Origin: Nemertoderma westbladi
Taxonomy: Eukaryota; Xenacoelomorpha; Nemertodermatida; Nemertodermatidae
Length of the DNA: 57,328 nt
Reading direction: 5' to 3'
NCBI GenBank assembly: GCA_032718475.1
Contig: JAUCBJ010002418.1
Span: forward strand, 1-57,328
Every line of letters begins with the position of its first letter. The first letter of the stretch is position 1. Below, in pieces: positions 43,945 through 54,171 of the stretch. The position numbers were made by a program, and so were the translations under genes. The notes beneath the pieces are model-generated. The model saw nothing but the letters and a program-made list of their open reading frames with translations. It was not told the DNA's origin and searched no databases.

Positions 43945-44572
43945 TGTTTCGTTTTCATTTTCTGATGACACGGACCCCCCCCCTCCCCCCCCCCCCCCAC
44001 AAAAAAAATTTTTTCTACAAATCTTTATCATATTGTTTGAAATTTGAAACACAACCAGTTCAACTCACCGTCGATGACCCCATGAAGCCGGAATTTTCGA
44101 TTTCACCTTTAAATTATTTTTATAAGCGTTTTAAAAAAGTGTCTATTGCGAAATCGCACCATCCGTATCATTGTTCCAGAATATTATGTATTTATTAAAT
44201 AGAATAAATGGCCTTCAGCGAACAATAATTCTTGCAATCTTTGAACGCCTATTTCTCAGCTGTTTCTCAACGAAATTCAAACATTGTTACATATTTGGAA
44301 TCCTTGGAACACAAGCTCTTTAATGATATCTATGAAGCGAGGTTAATGTGGAGAATGGCGATGATAGGAGATGTGCAATTTCGCAAAAGACACTTTTTTA
44401 AAACGCTTATAAAAAAAAATGTAAAGGCAAAATTGAATATTCCGGCTTCATGGTGACAACCACGGTGATTTGAACTAGTTGTGTTTCAAATTTCAAGCAA
44501 TATGATAAAAATCTGTAGAAAATGTCATCAGTGTCATCAGAAAATCACACTACAGTAAATTACGGGTCATGG
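43945..44572. mobile_element. Foldback-type element (paired inverted arms)
   Basis: The segment at about 44020-44165 is an imperfect reverse complement of about 44368-44516. Shared stretches include GAAACACAAC, GAAGCCGGAAT, AAGCGTTTTAAAAAAGTGTC and GCGAAAT. A poly-C/poly-A run (43976-44008) lies at the outer end of the left arm. The right arm is homologous to 47458-47810. The loop carries TTTCTCAGCTGTTTCTCAAC. No transposase is encoded. This may be a foldback or MITE-like element, or two copies inserted head to head. Confidence 0.65.
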
Positions 44573-46825
44573 TGTAAATTAAGTTGGTTAGTTAAGAATC
44601 AACTGGGCTGTAAAGTAGCTGACCACTAAGCCTAAACGTCAGGCGTTAGCTAAATATTAAAGTAACATTACTCACAAAACGCCAAACTCGCGAAACGTAT
44701 ATTATTTGGTAAAACATTAAGATTTTAGTGACATCTAAAATAAGTTACTCGTTGGGACACAAAATGTATCTCACTTTACATATAAACAATCTACAGTAAC
44801 AATAATGATACACTGCGGTAATTAGTTACAAATATATGTATTATATTATTCTGTATACCAGCGGGGAGCCCGTGTTATGTTAAAAGCGTTAGGCCTATTA
44901 TGTCATACTATATTACATGTTTTATAGTACCATTCGTAGATGAATGGAATGTAATTACTTTTAGCTAATTAGCTTGTTTGCCCACTAAACTGTTATGAAT
45001 GCATATAAATTTCATAACAACGTCGGCTATTGTAATGTTTAAAGTAAGTTTATCAGATGTTAACTGCCAACCAGTCCATTAACTAGAAGGTGTAATTTAC
45101 GTACAATTAAAGGTTAATTAGCTTATTGTAATAATACTAAATATGATACATTTATTGTGTGTAACGTGGCTGTACACCTAAATAGAGTAATAAATGGGAA
45201 AACTTAACCCATTTCATATTAATACAAATAAATACAATAATATACAAATAATGTTACACAATATTACATACTGGAGTTCAAATAAAACAGTTAAGGTCCA
45301 CTACATTTTTAATAAACGCCGACTGTTTATTTTATATTAATAATTTAAAATAATAATATGTTAAAGATTATGCGATTACAAACAAAATAAGATTAAAAAC
45401 TTCTGGTAAGTGGCAACATTCGCTCTCGAATTTGGTTTCAGTTCAAAAAGGCGAAAGCTTATCGGCTGCACCTTGTCGACCATAGCCATAAGCCTATAAG
45501 AGAAAGTGTTGAGATTGATATGATTATAGAGTGAGATTGGGTGTCTCCCGACTACATGTGTACTAAATTTAATAAAATATTGAACAAATATTGACATATG
45601 TAAATTTTTGTTTATTACTATTTGTTTATTATTATTAGTTATCTTAAAACACCGGAACATGCCCATATCAAGAATAACAGGTTTTCAGTTTTTGTTTGAA
45701 ATTGTATTTATAATTTTTTTACACAGTATGAAGAACTTCTATTTTTTTAATTTCTTCTTATTATGCGTTTTATATCGCTTATTTGTATCTTATAACCTGT
45801 ACAGATACTAATTTGTTTATTGTTTTGGTTAGATTCAGCCCTTCTGTAACCTTTGTTTTAAGTGAAAACCTTGTATTCTTTTGGGGTAAACTGTAAAGTG
45901 AAATCTAACAGCAGAACGTCTTGTATACTTCGTGGCTCGCCCCACATGGACGGAAAACCAGACCACAGACAAGCAATTGCTAAACAGCATCACCTGTATA
46001 CAAATTTCGATTACTTATGGTCGCTCGACCCACAACTCGCAGTACTAACGGTCGCTCTACCCACAACTCGTAGTACTAGCGCCTCTAGCGGTGTCAACTA
46101 ATGATGAAATTTTAGAACAATACCCGACACTATAAATTTTCTGATGTAATTATTTAAAAATGTACAAATAATATAAATGTTTGAAAATGGGTAGGTTCGC
46201 TTTGGAATGATGCTGTTTGTTTGTGGTATCAATATAATTATTATAATAATAATTTACAAAGTTTGTTTTATTATTAGCAGTAATAACCCCGAAGGTAGTT
46301 CTGGCATAACGATGTAATCTTCAAATCCCATCCAAAATAAATAAGTAATTACATCGGACAATAGGACTTACACCGCATTTCTCCCTTGAAGTATTTTCCG
46401 GCTTTGTACCAACTGTAACTCACACAGATAATCTAGATTATTATGGGTCGAGGTGAATTCTTTCCGAGTAACAACAAACATTCCTCGATGAGTTTATATT
46501 AGGGCCTACCTACACTGTAGATTATCGGCTATAATTTACGTAAAACTAAATTATAATAAACACTCCTCTTATTTAAACACTCCCCACGTCCACCTGATTT
46601 GCTCTTGACTAGCGTTGGTGTGCTCGGTAGTTAGTTAGAGCCCAGCATGGACTCCAATAGAGGACTAGGCCTCCTGGTTTTACGCCATCCCGGGAGGTTT
46701 AAGACCTTGTACTCTTCTTGCTTCAACTGATAACCGTGTTAAATATTTGGAATTTCCACAATATTGCGTGAATAATTAATTGTCAACTTAATAATTGTAT
46801 TTTATAATGTGTAGCTATTTAGGCC
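44573..46825. other. AT-rich intergenic DNA
   Basis: No gene is recognised. A 31-bp unit containing CCCACAACTCG occurs twice at about 46019-46080. The short frames lack domains. Confidence 0.5.
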
Positions 46826-46903
46826 AGACATCGATCTTAGACATCGATCTTAGACATCGATCTTAGACATCGATCTTAGACATCGATCTTAGACATCGAT
46901 CTT
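46826..46903 (+). repeat. 13-bp tandem repeat, six perfect copies
   Basis: AGACATCGATCTT is repeated at 46826, 46839, 46852, 46865, 46878 and 46891 without change. Each unit contains the palindrome ATCGAT. Confidence 0.97.
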
Positions 46904-47317
46904 AGTTAGAGTCGGTTTCTGCAAATAAGGAATAAAGTTGACATACTGTAACAAAATTACGCACATCATTGTATGAAAAGGGAAAAGGCATTATTCGGCG
47001 CTAAAGAATAAAGACCATTGATTACTTATATAAGTTCTTTGTCTGCGCTTGCTCGCTACTAGTATCATAAAGACGAATCGTTTTACTTTTCACACAATGA
47101 TGTAAAATAGTTATTGATTTATATGTAACATCCCTAGCAGGGCAAATAATTTGGGGTCAGGACCGTTTCTTTATTTAGTGAACATGTCCGCAATCGTGAT
47201 ATATTGAGAGAGCGGACTGTAACAGTACACTAAATTAAAAAAAAAAGGATAGTTTCACGCCCTCTTAAGGTGACTCCTAAGAGAAGAACTATATTATTCT
47301 ATTATTCATATAAGAAC
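46904..47317. other. Intergenic DNA downstream of the tRNA gene
   Basis: No gene is seen in this stretch. Confidence 0.5.
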
Positions 47318-47321
47318 AAAA
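47318..47321 (-). terminator. RNA polymerase III terminator of the tRNA gene
   Basis: AAAA on the + strand is TTTT on the minus strand, six bases after the tRNA 3' end, as expected for Pol III. Confidence 0.7.
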
Positions 47322-47327
47322 CGAAGA

Positions 47328-47408
47328 TGGCTGGGGTGGGATTCGAACCCACGCCTCAATGAGACTGGTGCCTTAAACCAGCGCCTTAGACCGCTCGGCC
47401 ACCCAACC
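47328..47408 (-). tRNA. tRNA-Leu (anticodon AAG)
   Basis: The minus strand folds as a complete class II tRNA. The acceptor stem GGTTGGG pairs with CCCAGCC (one G-T pair) and the D arm is GCCGAGCGGTCTAAGGC. The anticodon stem CTGGT/ACCAG encloses the loop TTAAGGC with anticodon AAG. A long variable arm follows, then T stem GTGGG/CCCAC with loop TTCGAAT, and discriminator A. Its interior closely resembles typical animal tRNA-Leu(AAG). There is no intron and CCA is not encoded. A and B boxes are intact and a T-run follows, so it is probably functional. The acceptor stem deserves checking because it differs from the usual GGTAGCG. Confidence 0.93.
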
Positions 47409-47457
47409 ACGAGAAGATGAAGCAACAATAATACTTGTTATATTTACCGTTCCCTCT

Positions 47458-47810
47458 CTCAGCTGTTTCTCAACGAAATTCAGATATTGTTACATATTTG
47501 GAATCCTTACAAGTACAACGCAAGCTTTCCAATGATATGAAAAAATATACGACTAATGTGAAGAATGGCCACGATACGGAGGGTGCGATTTCGCACGACA
47601 CTTTTTTAAAACGCTTATTAAAAAAATTTAAAGGCGAAATCGAAAATTCCGGCTTCATGGAAACAACCACGGTGTGTTGAACTAGTTGTGTTTCAAATTT
47701 CAACCAATAGGATAAAGATTTATAGAAACATTTTTTTTTGGGGGGGGGGGGGGGGGGGGTGGTGGTGTTATCAGCATGCCACTCACTATATTACGGGTCA
47801 TGGTTGGTTT
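47458..47810 (+). mobile_element. Single-arm copy of the 44-kb foldback family
   Basis: From CTCAGCTGTTTCTCAACGAA the sequence follows 44255-44572 with substitutions and small indels, through TTTTTTAAAACGCTTAT, CCGGCTTCATGG, TTGTGTTTCAAATTTCAA and a poly-G run (47739-47760). It ends with TTACGGGTCATGG at about 47791-47803, shared with 44560-44572. Confidence 0.8.
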
Positions 47811-48329
47811 ATTACGCGGTAGTAATAGCCATAGGGTAGCAGGTACGTTTCTACAACATCCAAATGGCCAATTATTAGTTAGCAAGTCGTTAGACTTGAT
47901 TATGAGTATGATTACTACTGTAAGAAAAAAAAAAGCTACTGGCTACTGACTACTGGCTACTGACCTAGAGCAAAAACTGCTCTAAGGATTTTGATTAAAT
48001 TTTGCATGGACCATGAAAATGGATTTCTAAGGGTACTTGTGAAATCGCGGTTTAAATTGAAACATCTCAACTTGTTTTATTTAGAAAAATAGACCCAAAA
48101 CACGAAAATTGCCATAGGCGCAATGATAAAAACACCAGCTGGCACTCAGACTACACAGGCTATACTATGCTCTCATCGCATTATTGTTTTGTTTTGAAAT
48201 CTTTGTGCCAACGTTAATACTGTGGAGGCTGTATGCTTATAAGGCTGAATGTTTACTCAGCCTCATAATGATTCTCCATAAGGCTAACATTATAGTTTGA
48301 AATATCGATAATAAAGTTTGTAATAGCTT
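47811..48329. other. Intergenic DNA, nothing recognised
   Basis: Only simple AT-rich sequence and a few CTACTGGCTACTGACTACTGG-like short repeats near 47935-47965. Confidence 0.45.
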
Positions 48330-48415
48330 TCCTGATAATAAAAGCGCTTTGAGTATGCTGAGCGTAGAAAAGCGCTATATAAATAACCAATATTATTATT
48401 ATTATTATTATTAAA
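48330..48415 (+). mobile_element. 3' tail of a non-LTR element or SINE with (ATT)n
   Basis: GAAAAGCGCTATATAAATAA followed by a TATTATTATT run is a pattern commonly seen at 3' ends of CR1/L2-type LINEs and their SINEs. Only the tail is recognisable. Confidence 0.5.
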
Positions 48416-48960
48416 TATAAAAATCTGTTATAATAATAATATAATTGTTGTATTTAATTAATATCGTGGTTTACATTGAACAGTGTAAATTGTTAATCGC
48501 GGTTTACATTGATACATCTCAACTTGTTTTATTTATTACAAAAATAAGAACGAATTTGTCTTATCACTTCTTGTGCGCGATTGTATTGAATTCATGGCAA
48601 CTGCTGTTATTATTATTAATCAATTGACACCTCGACTCCTCTCTGAGACTCCGACTACTCTATCCGATAGAATAAAATAATCATTTCGCTAACTGCTCTC
48701 TATCTTCTATAATCACAACAGCTTTTATAATTGATTAACAATTACAACATAATAATTATAGTTTGAAGTTGTCTAGAAAACTTATCGTACACCACCGGGA
48801 CTACCCTCACACTAATTGATTATCAGACAGAACAAAAAACTTTTTCTTGACTCGCACTGTCTCCTACGACTTGCTTCACGGGCCGCTAGGCCCGTCTCTA
48901 GTATTTCAATTTTAGTCTGTTTGTCTGTAGGTCGGTCTGTTGCGTACTAATAATAACTCA
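48416..48960. other. Intergenic DNA, nothing recognised
   Basis: AT-rich with no domain-bearing frame; two related TTTACATTGAWACA words occur near 48470 and 48503. Confidence 0.45.
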
Positions 48961-48989
48961 GCCAAACTTCGGTGGAATTATGTATTCCT

Positions 48990-51240
48990 CGAAACGGGAA
49001 ACGGGCCCCCTGGACTGACAACAAAATTCAGAAGTGCCGAAATGACCTCTGCAAGGCGCAGAAAGAGTCCCGACTCAAACAGACTACAGTACAGCGGCCA
49101 AGAATGCAGATAAGGCTGCATCTAGGTCCCTGAACACGCAGTACTCTGTTAATTTACAGGAGCTAATAAACCAACAGGTTGATGCCATCAATGATGCTGA
49201 CGACAGCAGGCAATCATCCCAGTTGATCAATCAACTTGCTTGCTGGTCGAAAAAGCCAACCAACCACCAGGGTTAAGGCTGAATCACCAGCCGATCGCCT
49301 CAATGGTTGGAAGGCCCACTTTGAAAAGCTCCTCAATAATGACAGGGTATTGCCTGATAACTTTATAGAAGTAAAAGTGTCTGAGTCTGTACTCCCAGAT
49401 ATTCCTATTGGTGATATCTCCTTTGCAGAAGTGAAGGCTGCTGCAAAGAGCATTAAGACCAATCGTACCAGTGGAGTAGATGGTGTTCCCCCTGAGGTCT
49501 TTAAAATACCTGAGTATTTAAAGCTCATCTATCCCATCATAGTAGACATGTACAGAACAACAAGAGTCCCACAAGAAATGAAAACAAATAAGTTGGTGCC
49601 AGTTCCCAACAAGGGCAACCTAACACTCTATGGTTCTTTTCGGGGAATCTCATTGATCTCGATTGCTGCCAAGCTATACAATAGAATTCTATTAAATCGC
49701 ATCAGGGATCGCATTGAGAGACTGCTCCGTGGAAATCAGAATGTGATCCGTAAAGGTCGTGGGACCATGGAGCCCATTTTGGCACTTAGAAGGATAATTG
49801 AAGAGTTATCAAAAAAGAAAGACGGGCATCTGGCTGTTATCTTTGTTGACTTCTTCAAGGCCTTTGATTCAGTCTCTCGCTCACATATATTATGTTCAGC
49901 ATACTTTCAGTATATGGGATTCCTGATGAAATTATTGCAGCAATCAGATCAGTATACGATGGTTCGACAACATTTGTGTCTACTGTTGACGGTGACACAG
50001 AACCATTTGAAGTGTTATGGGGCGTCCTCCAGGGAGACACACTTGCACCATTCTTGTTCATAATTGTTGTTGACTATGTTCTACGCATGTCCTTAGATCA
50101 CTATAATGATGCTAACTCCACCTACTGGCTCCAGAAGTCGAGGAAACCCTGCCACGCCACGCTGATGAGACCCAGTAAGGTCGAAACGCGTACGTGGTTT
50201 GGAGAGATATGAGATATTAATTTCAAGAAAAATTACGCGATTCTTAAATTTGTACACTACCCGGTTAAAAAGTACGCATGTAATGGGATTAGTCCTACAA
50301 TTGCGCCAATAAAAGATAAGTTATTTTCGGTAAAATCAACTTATCATTCGAGGTAAAGACCCCTAGATCCCTTCCTATAATAAATGTATAATGCCAAGTA
50401 CCTAACTGATCTAGACTTTGCTGATGACTTATGAGTACTCTCAGAATCACTAGAGGGAGCCCAACGGCTCCTCAGCTCATTAGAACATGCTGCTTCTAGT
50501 GTTGGTCTTTTTATTAACTCCAGAAAGACCAAAATTTTGACAGTTAACTTTGAAAGTCCTCAGCAAGTCTCTGATCGGATGAGCATAAGCTCAAAAGATG
50601 GTATGCTTGAGCATGCGGATGACTTCTGTTACCTGGGATCATGGATCCGGAAGTCAGGTGAGGACCTTCGAATACGTAAGGGAACGCCATGGGCAGCGTT
50701 GAATAGGCTTTCCAGGATTTGGAAGACACCGAGAATTAATCGGAAACTTAAGGTCCGATTATTTAGAGCAGCAGTAGTTCCAGTACTCCTCTATGGGAGT
50801 CCATAGAGGCTCTAACTGCTGAGGACACCAAATCTCTGGATGGCACTTTCACAAGAATGCTACGCCGGGTTCATTGTGTCAAGTACAATGCACACATATC
50901 CAACCAGACACTATATAACATTGGAGGTGTCTCATTGGTTCCCCCAAGCTTGACACTAGAACAAAATCGCCTCCGCTTTGCAGGACATTGCTTTCGCCGT
51001 GAGGACCAGCCAGTGCATAATCTTGTACTTTGGCAGCCTCATGGAGTGAATAAGCATGGTGGACAGCCCATGACTTTCTTGAGACGCATCTTAAAGGACA
51101 CTGGCCTTGAAGATGCGGATGATCTAGCAAATGTCATGGGTGATAGGGAGTTGTGGCGGTGCAATTTTGTCGATAAGCCGGCACAGTATTCTTAAAAATG
51201 CAGCTGCAATGCAGCATGCCGATCCTAGTAGTAGTAGTCG
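48990..51240 (+). pseudogene. Dead non-LTR retrotransposon (reverse transcriptase relic)
   Basis: The reverse transcriptase is recognisable in pieces. From 49236, frame 0 gives SGVDGVPPEVFK, IAAKLYNRILLNRI, GNQNVIRKGRGTMEPILALR and VIFVDFFKAFDS. Near 49880-49890 the frame shifts, and YGIPDEIIAAIRSVY and GVLQGDTLAPFLFII follow. A SINE interrupts at 50155-50391. After it comes LDFADD (50411-50428) with an immediate TGA at 50432-50434, then a thumb-like region (50537-50806) and a final block (50857-51195) in another frame. The 3' end has (TAG)n near 51226-51239. The endonuclease region is largely lost or decayed. Clade is RTE-like or a relative; I am not sure. Confidence 0.85.
50155..50391 (+). 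mobile_element. 5'-truncated tRNA-SINE inserted in the dead LINE
   Basis: The sequence from GATGAGACCCAGTAAGGTCG to CCCCTAGATCCCTTCCTATA matches the SINE at 26193-26494 on the opposite strand with few differences; the tRNA head is missing. TGCCA at 50150-50154 and 50392-50396 is a possible 5-bp target-site duplication. The insertion separates the LINE's RT blocks, so it is younger than the LINE. Confidence 0.85.
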
Positions 51241-52575
51241 ATGGAATTAAACCATACTTGGTTGGTAGACATGTGGTCTGTCGAAATTCTGAAATATAAC
51301 TTGCGTGGGAGGACTCAACAGTTCACCAGTCTCCTGCTAGAGGGCGACTAGTCCATGGTTCGATTAGTGGTGCCCACGAACGTATTACTCTTCCATGCGT
51401 AAATATTGTGTGTAAAGTGTCTTACACAATGAGTGACAGATAATGCGTGGTAGACAACAAGCATTACAAAAAGAGTTGGATAAGTGAGAATGGTACAATA
51501 CCAGTAGTATAGAATGCTATGACACGGCACCAAGGTCACCCGTAGTCCATCATTACCATCCATTTCTGGTACTGCAGCCAATCAGAAGCCACCATTTCAA
51601 CCTTTACCAGTGGTCGTTATTATTTCAACCAATCAGATGACAGCATTTCATCCGTAACCATGGTAAATTCTCAAGTTCCCGCTTATTCCGCTAGAGGCGT
51701 TATTAGTCCCCCGACGCTAGTACTGCATCCAATCACCAACCTTTATTTTACAGGTGTTCGAGTGTCTACACTTAGCATCAGGTAACATCTACTATTTTTC
51801 AAATCGCTATTTTTCACCAACCATTGCATATTCATCTTCACATAGCCTAACCTCACGATGCATGGCTAGCCCCCATCCCATCATCGCTACTCAATCCACA
51901 GCTGTTACCCACCCACCAACCAACCAATCAACGGCGATGTTTGCCTCGACCAGTATTTTCATATTTACCAACCTTTATTTTACAGACGCTAGGGATGTCT
52001 ACAGGTAACTTCTACTATTTTTCACCAGTAACTAAATTTAATTTTGCAATTTTTCAGATAACAAAATATTCAACAGGGTTTGAACCCGGGACTGATATAA
52101 CTCCTCACAACTCACCAATCACTCTTCCATCCAACCTCGAGAGAAAAAGGCGATAAATATCTGAGTTATACCATAGTCATTGAATTCTTCATCTTCATCA
52201 CTGGTAGCAGATGATTATAAATAGCTTCTAGTTCCTTAACATAATTACTATAGCATAGAATACATTAATTCGACTATTAATAATAATCAATTTCTTTTAT
52301 CGATGTAACTGATCGATCAACTAAGTTGAATATAAGTTAGAATGATAGGGCTAGCATTGATTACGTTGCATCTGTTACACGTTACTGCTATTTCACTCTC
52401 TAACTCACGCTAATGTAATAAATTTAATTGTACACGTTGCATCTGTTACACGAAGCAACTATATTCCTCACTGTAAGTCACTCTGCTGTATTAAAGCAAC
52501 CATATAAACAGAAGTTTTACAATCTAATAATCATTTATTTAGTTTTTATTTTTCAAAATAGTTTTCATTCTAATT
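51241..52575. other. Intergenic DNA with CCAATCAG-containing and short direct repeats
   Basis: CCAATCAG occurs near 51568 and 51632 with similar flanks. A ~60-bp segment containing CCAACCTTTATTTTACAG recurs at about 51737 and 51969. ACGTTGCATCTGTTACACG is exactly repeated at 52363-52381 and 52434-52452. A tRNA B-box-like GGGTTTGAACCCGGGAC lies at about 52076-52092. No gene is supported. The promoter of the 347-aa frame should lie at its right end. Confidence 0.5.
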
Positions 52576-53619
52576 ATGGATTTATTTAAAAAAACTTCAA
52601 GCAATACTTGGAAATTTACATTTAATAAATATACCTGTAGTATTGTTTATGGCAAGTACTTTATATTACTCTCATGCGATAGCAATGTAACAACGTGCTT
52701 CTCTTACCAGGATACACTCTACCTTCTAGACGTCTTAGAAATATTATTCAACCAACAAAAGGAATCACCAGTTTCAAGAGGTAATATTTATCCTAATATA
52801 GAATTTACAAGAGGAAAGTTAAATATTTCCACCTGTGTTATTACTGAAAACGTATATATTCAGAAGCAAGGCAAATGTCAAATTCTAAACAAATCACTCA
52901 TTAATTTATTGCTTCAGAGTAAGACAGAAATATTAGAATTGTTATCACCACCACTCGAAATAATAAATCAGTGTTATGTTGTTAATTTAACCAACCCATC
53001 TTTTGTTGGTTTTGTAAGCAAATATAAAGGAGCGACTTATATGGGACTATGGGAGATTTCAGCTAGATATTCTGATGCTATTGGTCTTAGGTATTATAAT
53101 GGGTTTAACTTAACAGCATCGGAAGTAAATTCATTGTGGTATGAATGGAATTATGAAATTAGTAACGAAGGTGTCTTTTCAGAGCTAGATACGGGCGATA
53201 AAGCTTTATCTGACCGACTTAAAGTAAAAATAAATGTACAAGAAAAAAAAGTAATTATTACAGACAAGGAAAGCAAATATTTACAGTTACATTACGATAA
53301 AGACATACCTCATGTAGAGTTTCTCTATGATATGATGTTAAAGGTTTCATCAACTGATATAGCAGACGGTTTCGTGATTCTATATCCACCAACTTGGAAG
53401 TTTAAGGATAATAAGTCATTTCCAGAAGTAGTTTCATCCACATTTAATCCAAAGACATACATCGAAGAGACCTCGAGTGATAGAAAGCGCAGATCTACAT
53501 CTCAATCATCTTCCATTCCCAACAATGATTCTATACCTACAAAGAAAATAAAAGTTACAAAAGCAAGTGAAGAGGTAGCAGATTACAATAAGGAACATAT
53601 AAAAACAGTATCAGATTGA
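52576..53619 (+). CDS. Unknown 347-aa protein next to the polymerase gene
   Basis: Single open frame from the first ATG in AT-rich DNA to TGA at 53617-53619. No family is recognised with confidence. Two segments look like related beta-strand-then-helix modules: residues ~12-60 (KFTFNKYTCSIVYGKYFILL, then a helix DTLYLLDVLEILFN) and ~148-195 (KYKGATYMGLWEI, then GFNLTASEVNSLWYEW). The second is faintly reminiscent of the PC4/p15 single-strand DNA-binding fold; this is speculation. The C-terminus is Ser-rich and basic (DRKRRSTS, PTKKIKVTK), suggesting nuclear targeting. It shares orientation and base composition with the polymerase gene 553 bp downstream and is probably part of the same element. 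Confidence 0.7.
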   Translation: MDLFKKTSSNTWKFTFNKYTCSIVYGKYFILLSCDSNVTTCFSYQDTLYLLDVLEILFNQQKESPVSRGNIYPNIEFTRGKLNISTCVITENVYIQKQGKCQILNKSLINLLLQSKTEILELLSPPLEIINQCYVVNLTNPSFVGFVSKYKGATYMGLWEISARYSDAIGLRYYNGFNLTASEVNSLWYEWNYEISNEGVFSELDTGDKALSDRLKVKINVQEKKVIITDKESKYLQLHYDKDIPHVEFLYDMMLKVSSTDIADGFVILYPPTWKFKDNKSFPEVVSSTFNPKTYIEETSSDRKRRSTSQSSSIPNNDSIPTKKIKVTKASEEVADYNKEHIKTVSD

Positions 53620-53639
53620 TTTATTATTAACTAGAGACT

Positions 53640-53935
53640 TTTCTTTTTCAGTTTCACACTGACTTGTAAAGGTAACTTTTTATCACAAAGCGTGATTATT
53701 ATAAAGTATTTGCATGTAAAGGTGACTTTATTGAGTAAATATTGGTGATAGTTTAATGTGAGCACGGGATTAGGTATAAATCATTCGCATGTAAATGCGT
53801 GAGTTTACACCACCATAATAAAACATTTGCATGTAAAACCTACTTTATCAATGAAAATTAAAAACGCATTATGTACATCTTGGTTTAGACTTGATTTTAT
53901 TATAAAGAATTCAGTTGTAAAAGCAACTTTATTTA
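53640..53935 (+). promoter_or_regulatory. Five dispersed dyad motifs with octamer-like sequences
   Basis: A motif of the form TGTAAA-N4-6-CTTTAT occurs at about 53665, 53715, 53790, 53832 and 53915. Loop bases differ but the dyad is retained, for example TAAAGGTGACTTTA, GTAAATGCGTGAGTTTAC and TAAAAGCAACTTTA. Copies 2 and 4 are preceded by an exact ATTTGCAT octamer and copy 3 by ATTCGCAT; most copies have TATAAA or AATAAA just upstream. They lie between the 347-aa gene and the polymerase gene. They may be transcription-factor sites, RNA hairpins or replication elements. AATAAA at 53817-53822 could polyadenylate the upstream gene. Confidence 0.5.
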
Positions 53936-53995
53936 TGATGTTAGTTTCCCAATGAAACTGTTATTTATGATTGGTTGGTCTAAGTAGAAACTTGA

Positions 53996-54035
53996 AATAT
54001 ATATACAAAGAGCTCAACTGATTCAATCGAGCTCA
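53996..54035 (+). promoter_or_regulatory. Possible core promoter and GAGCTC hairpin before the polymerase gene
   Basis: AATATATATAC at about 53996-54006 could be a TATA box. GAGCTC then occurs twice, 13 bases apart (near 54010 and 54029), so the copies can pair. The polymerase ATG is 137-165 bases further on. Confidence 0.3.
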
Positions 54036-54171
54036 TTCTGAAAATATTAAATTAATTAAAGTTTAGATATTATATTTTATTTGTGTTGAGTAGCTTATGA
54101 ATTTTTTTTGATTATATATATATATAACAATATTCATATTAATTTTAAATTGTTTTTAGGATAATAAAGAT

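Noticed and set aside
45376-45666. 96-codon minus-strand frame
   Set aside because: AT-rich chance frame with no domain, splice site or repeat support.
52076-52145. A tRNA-like gene (GGGTTTGAACCCGGGAC)
   Set aside because: Only the B-box region is recognisable and the rest does not fold as a tRNA; possibly an old SINE.
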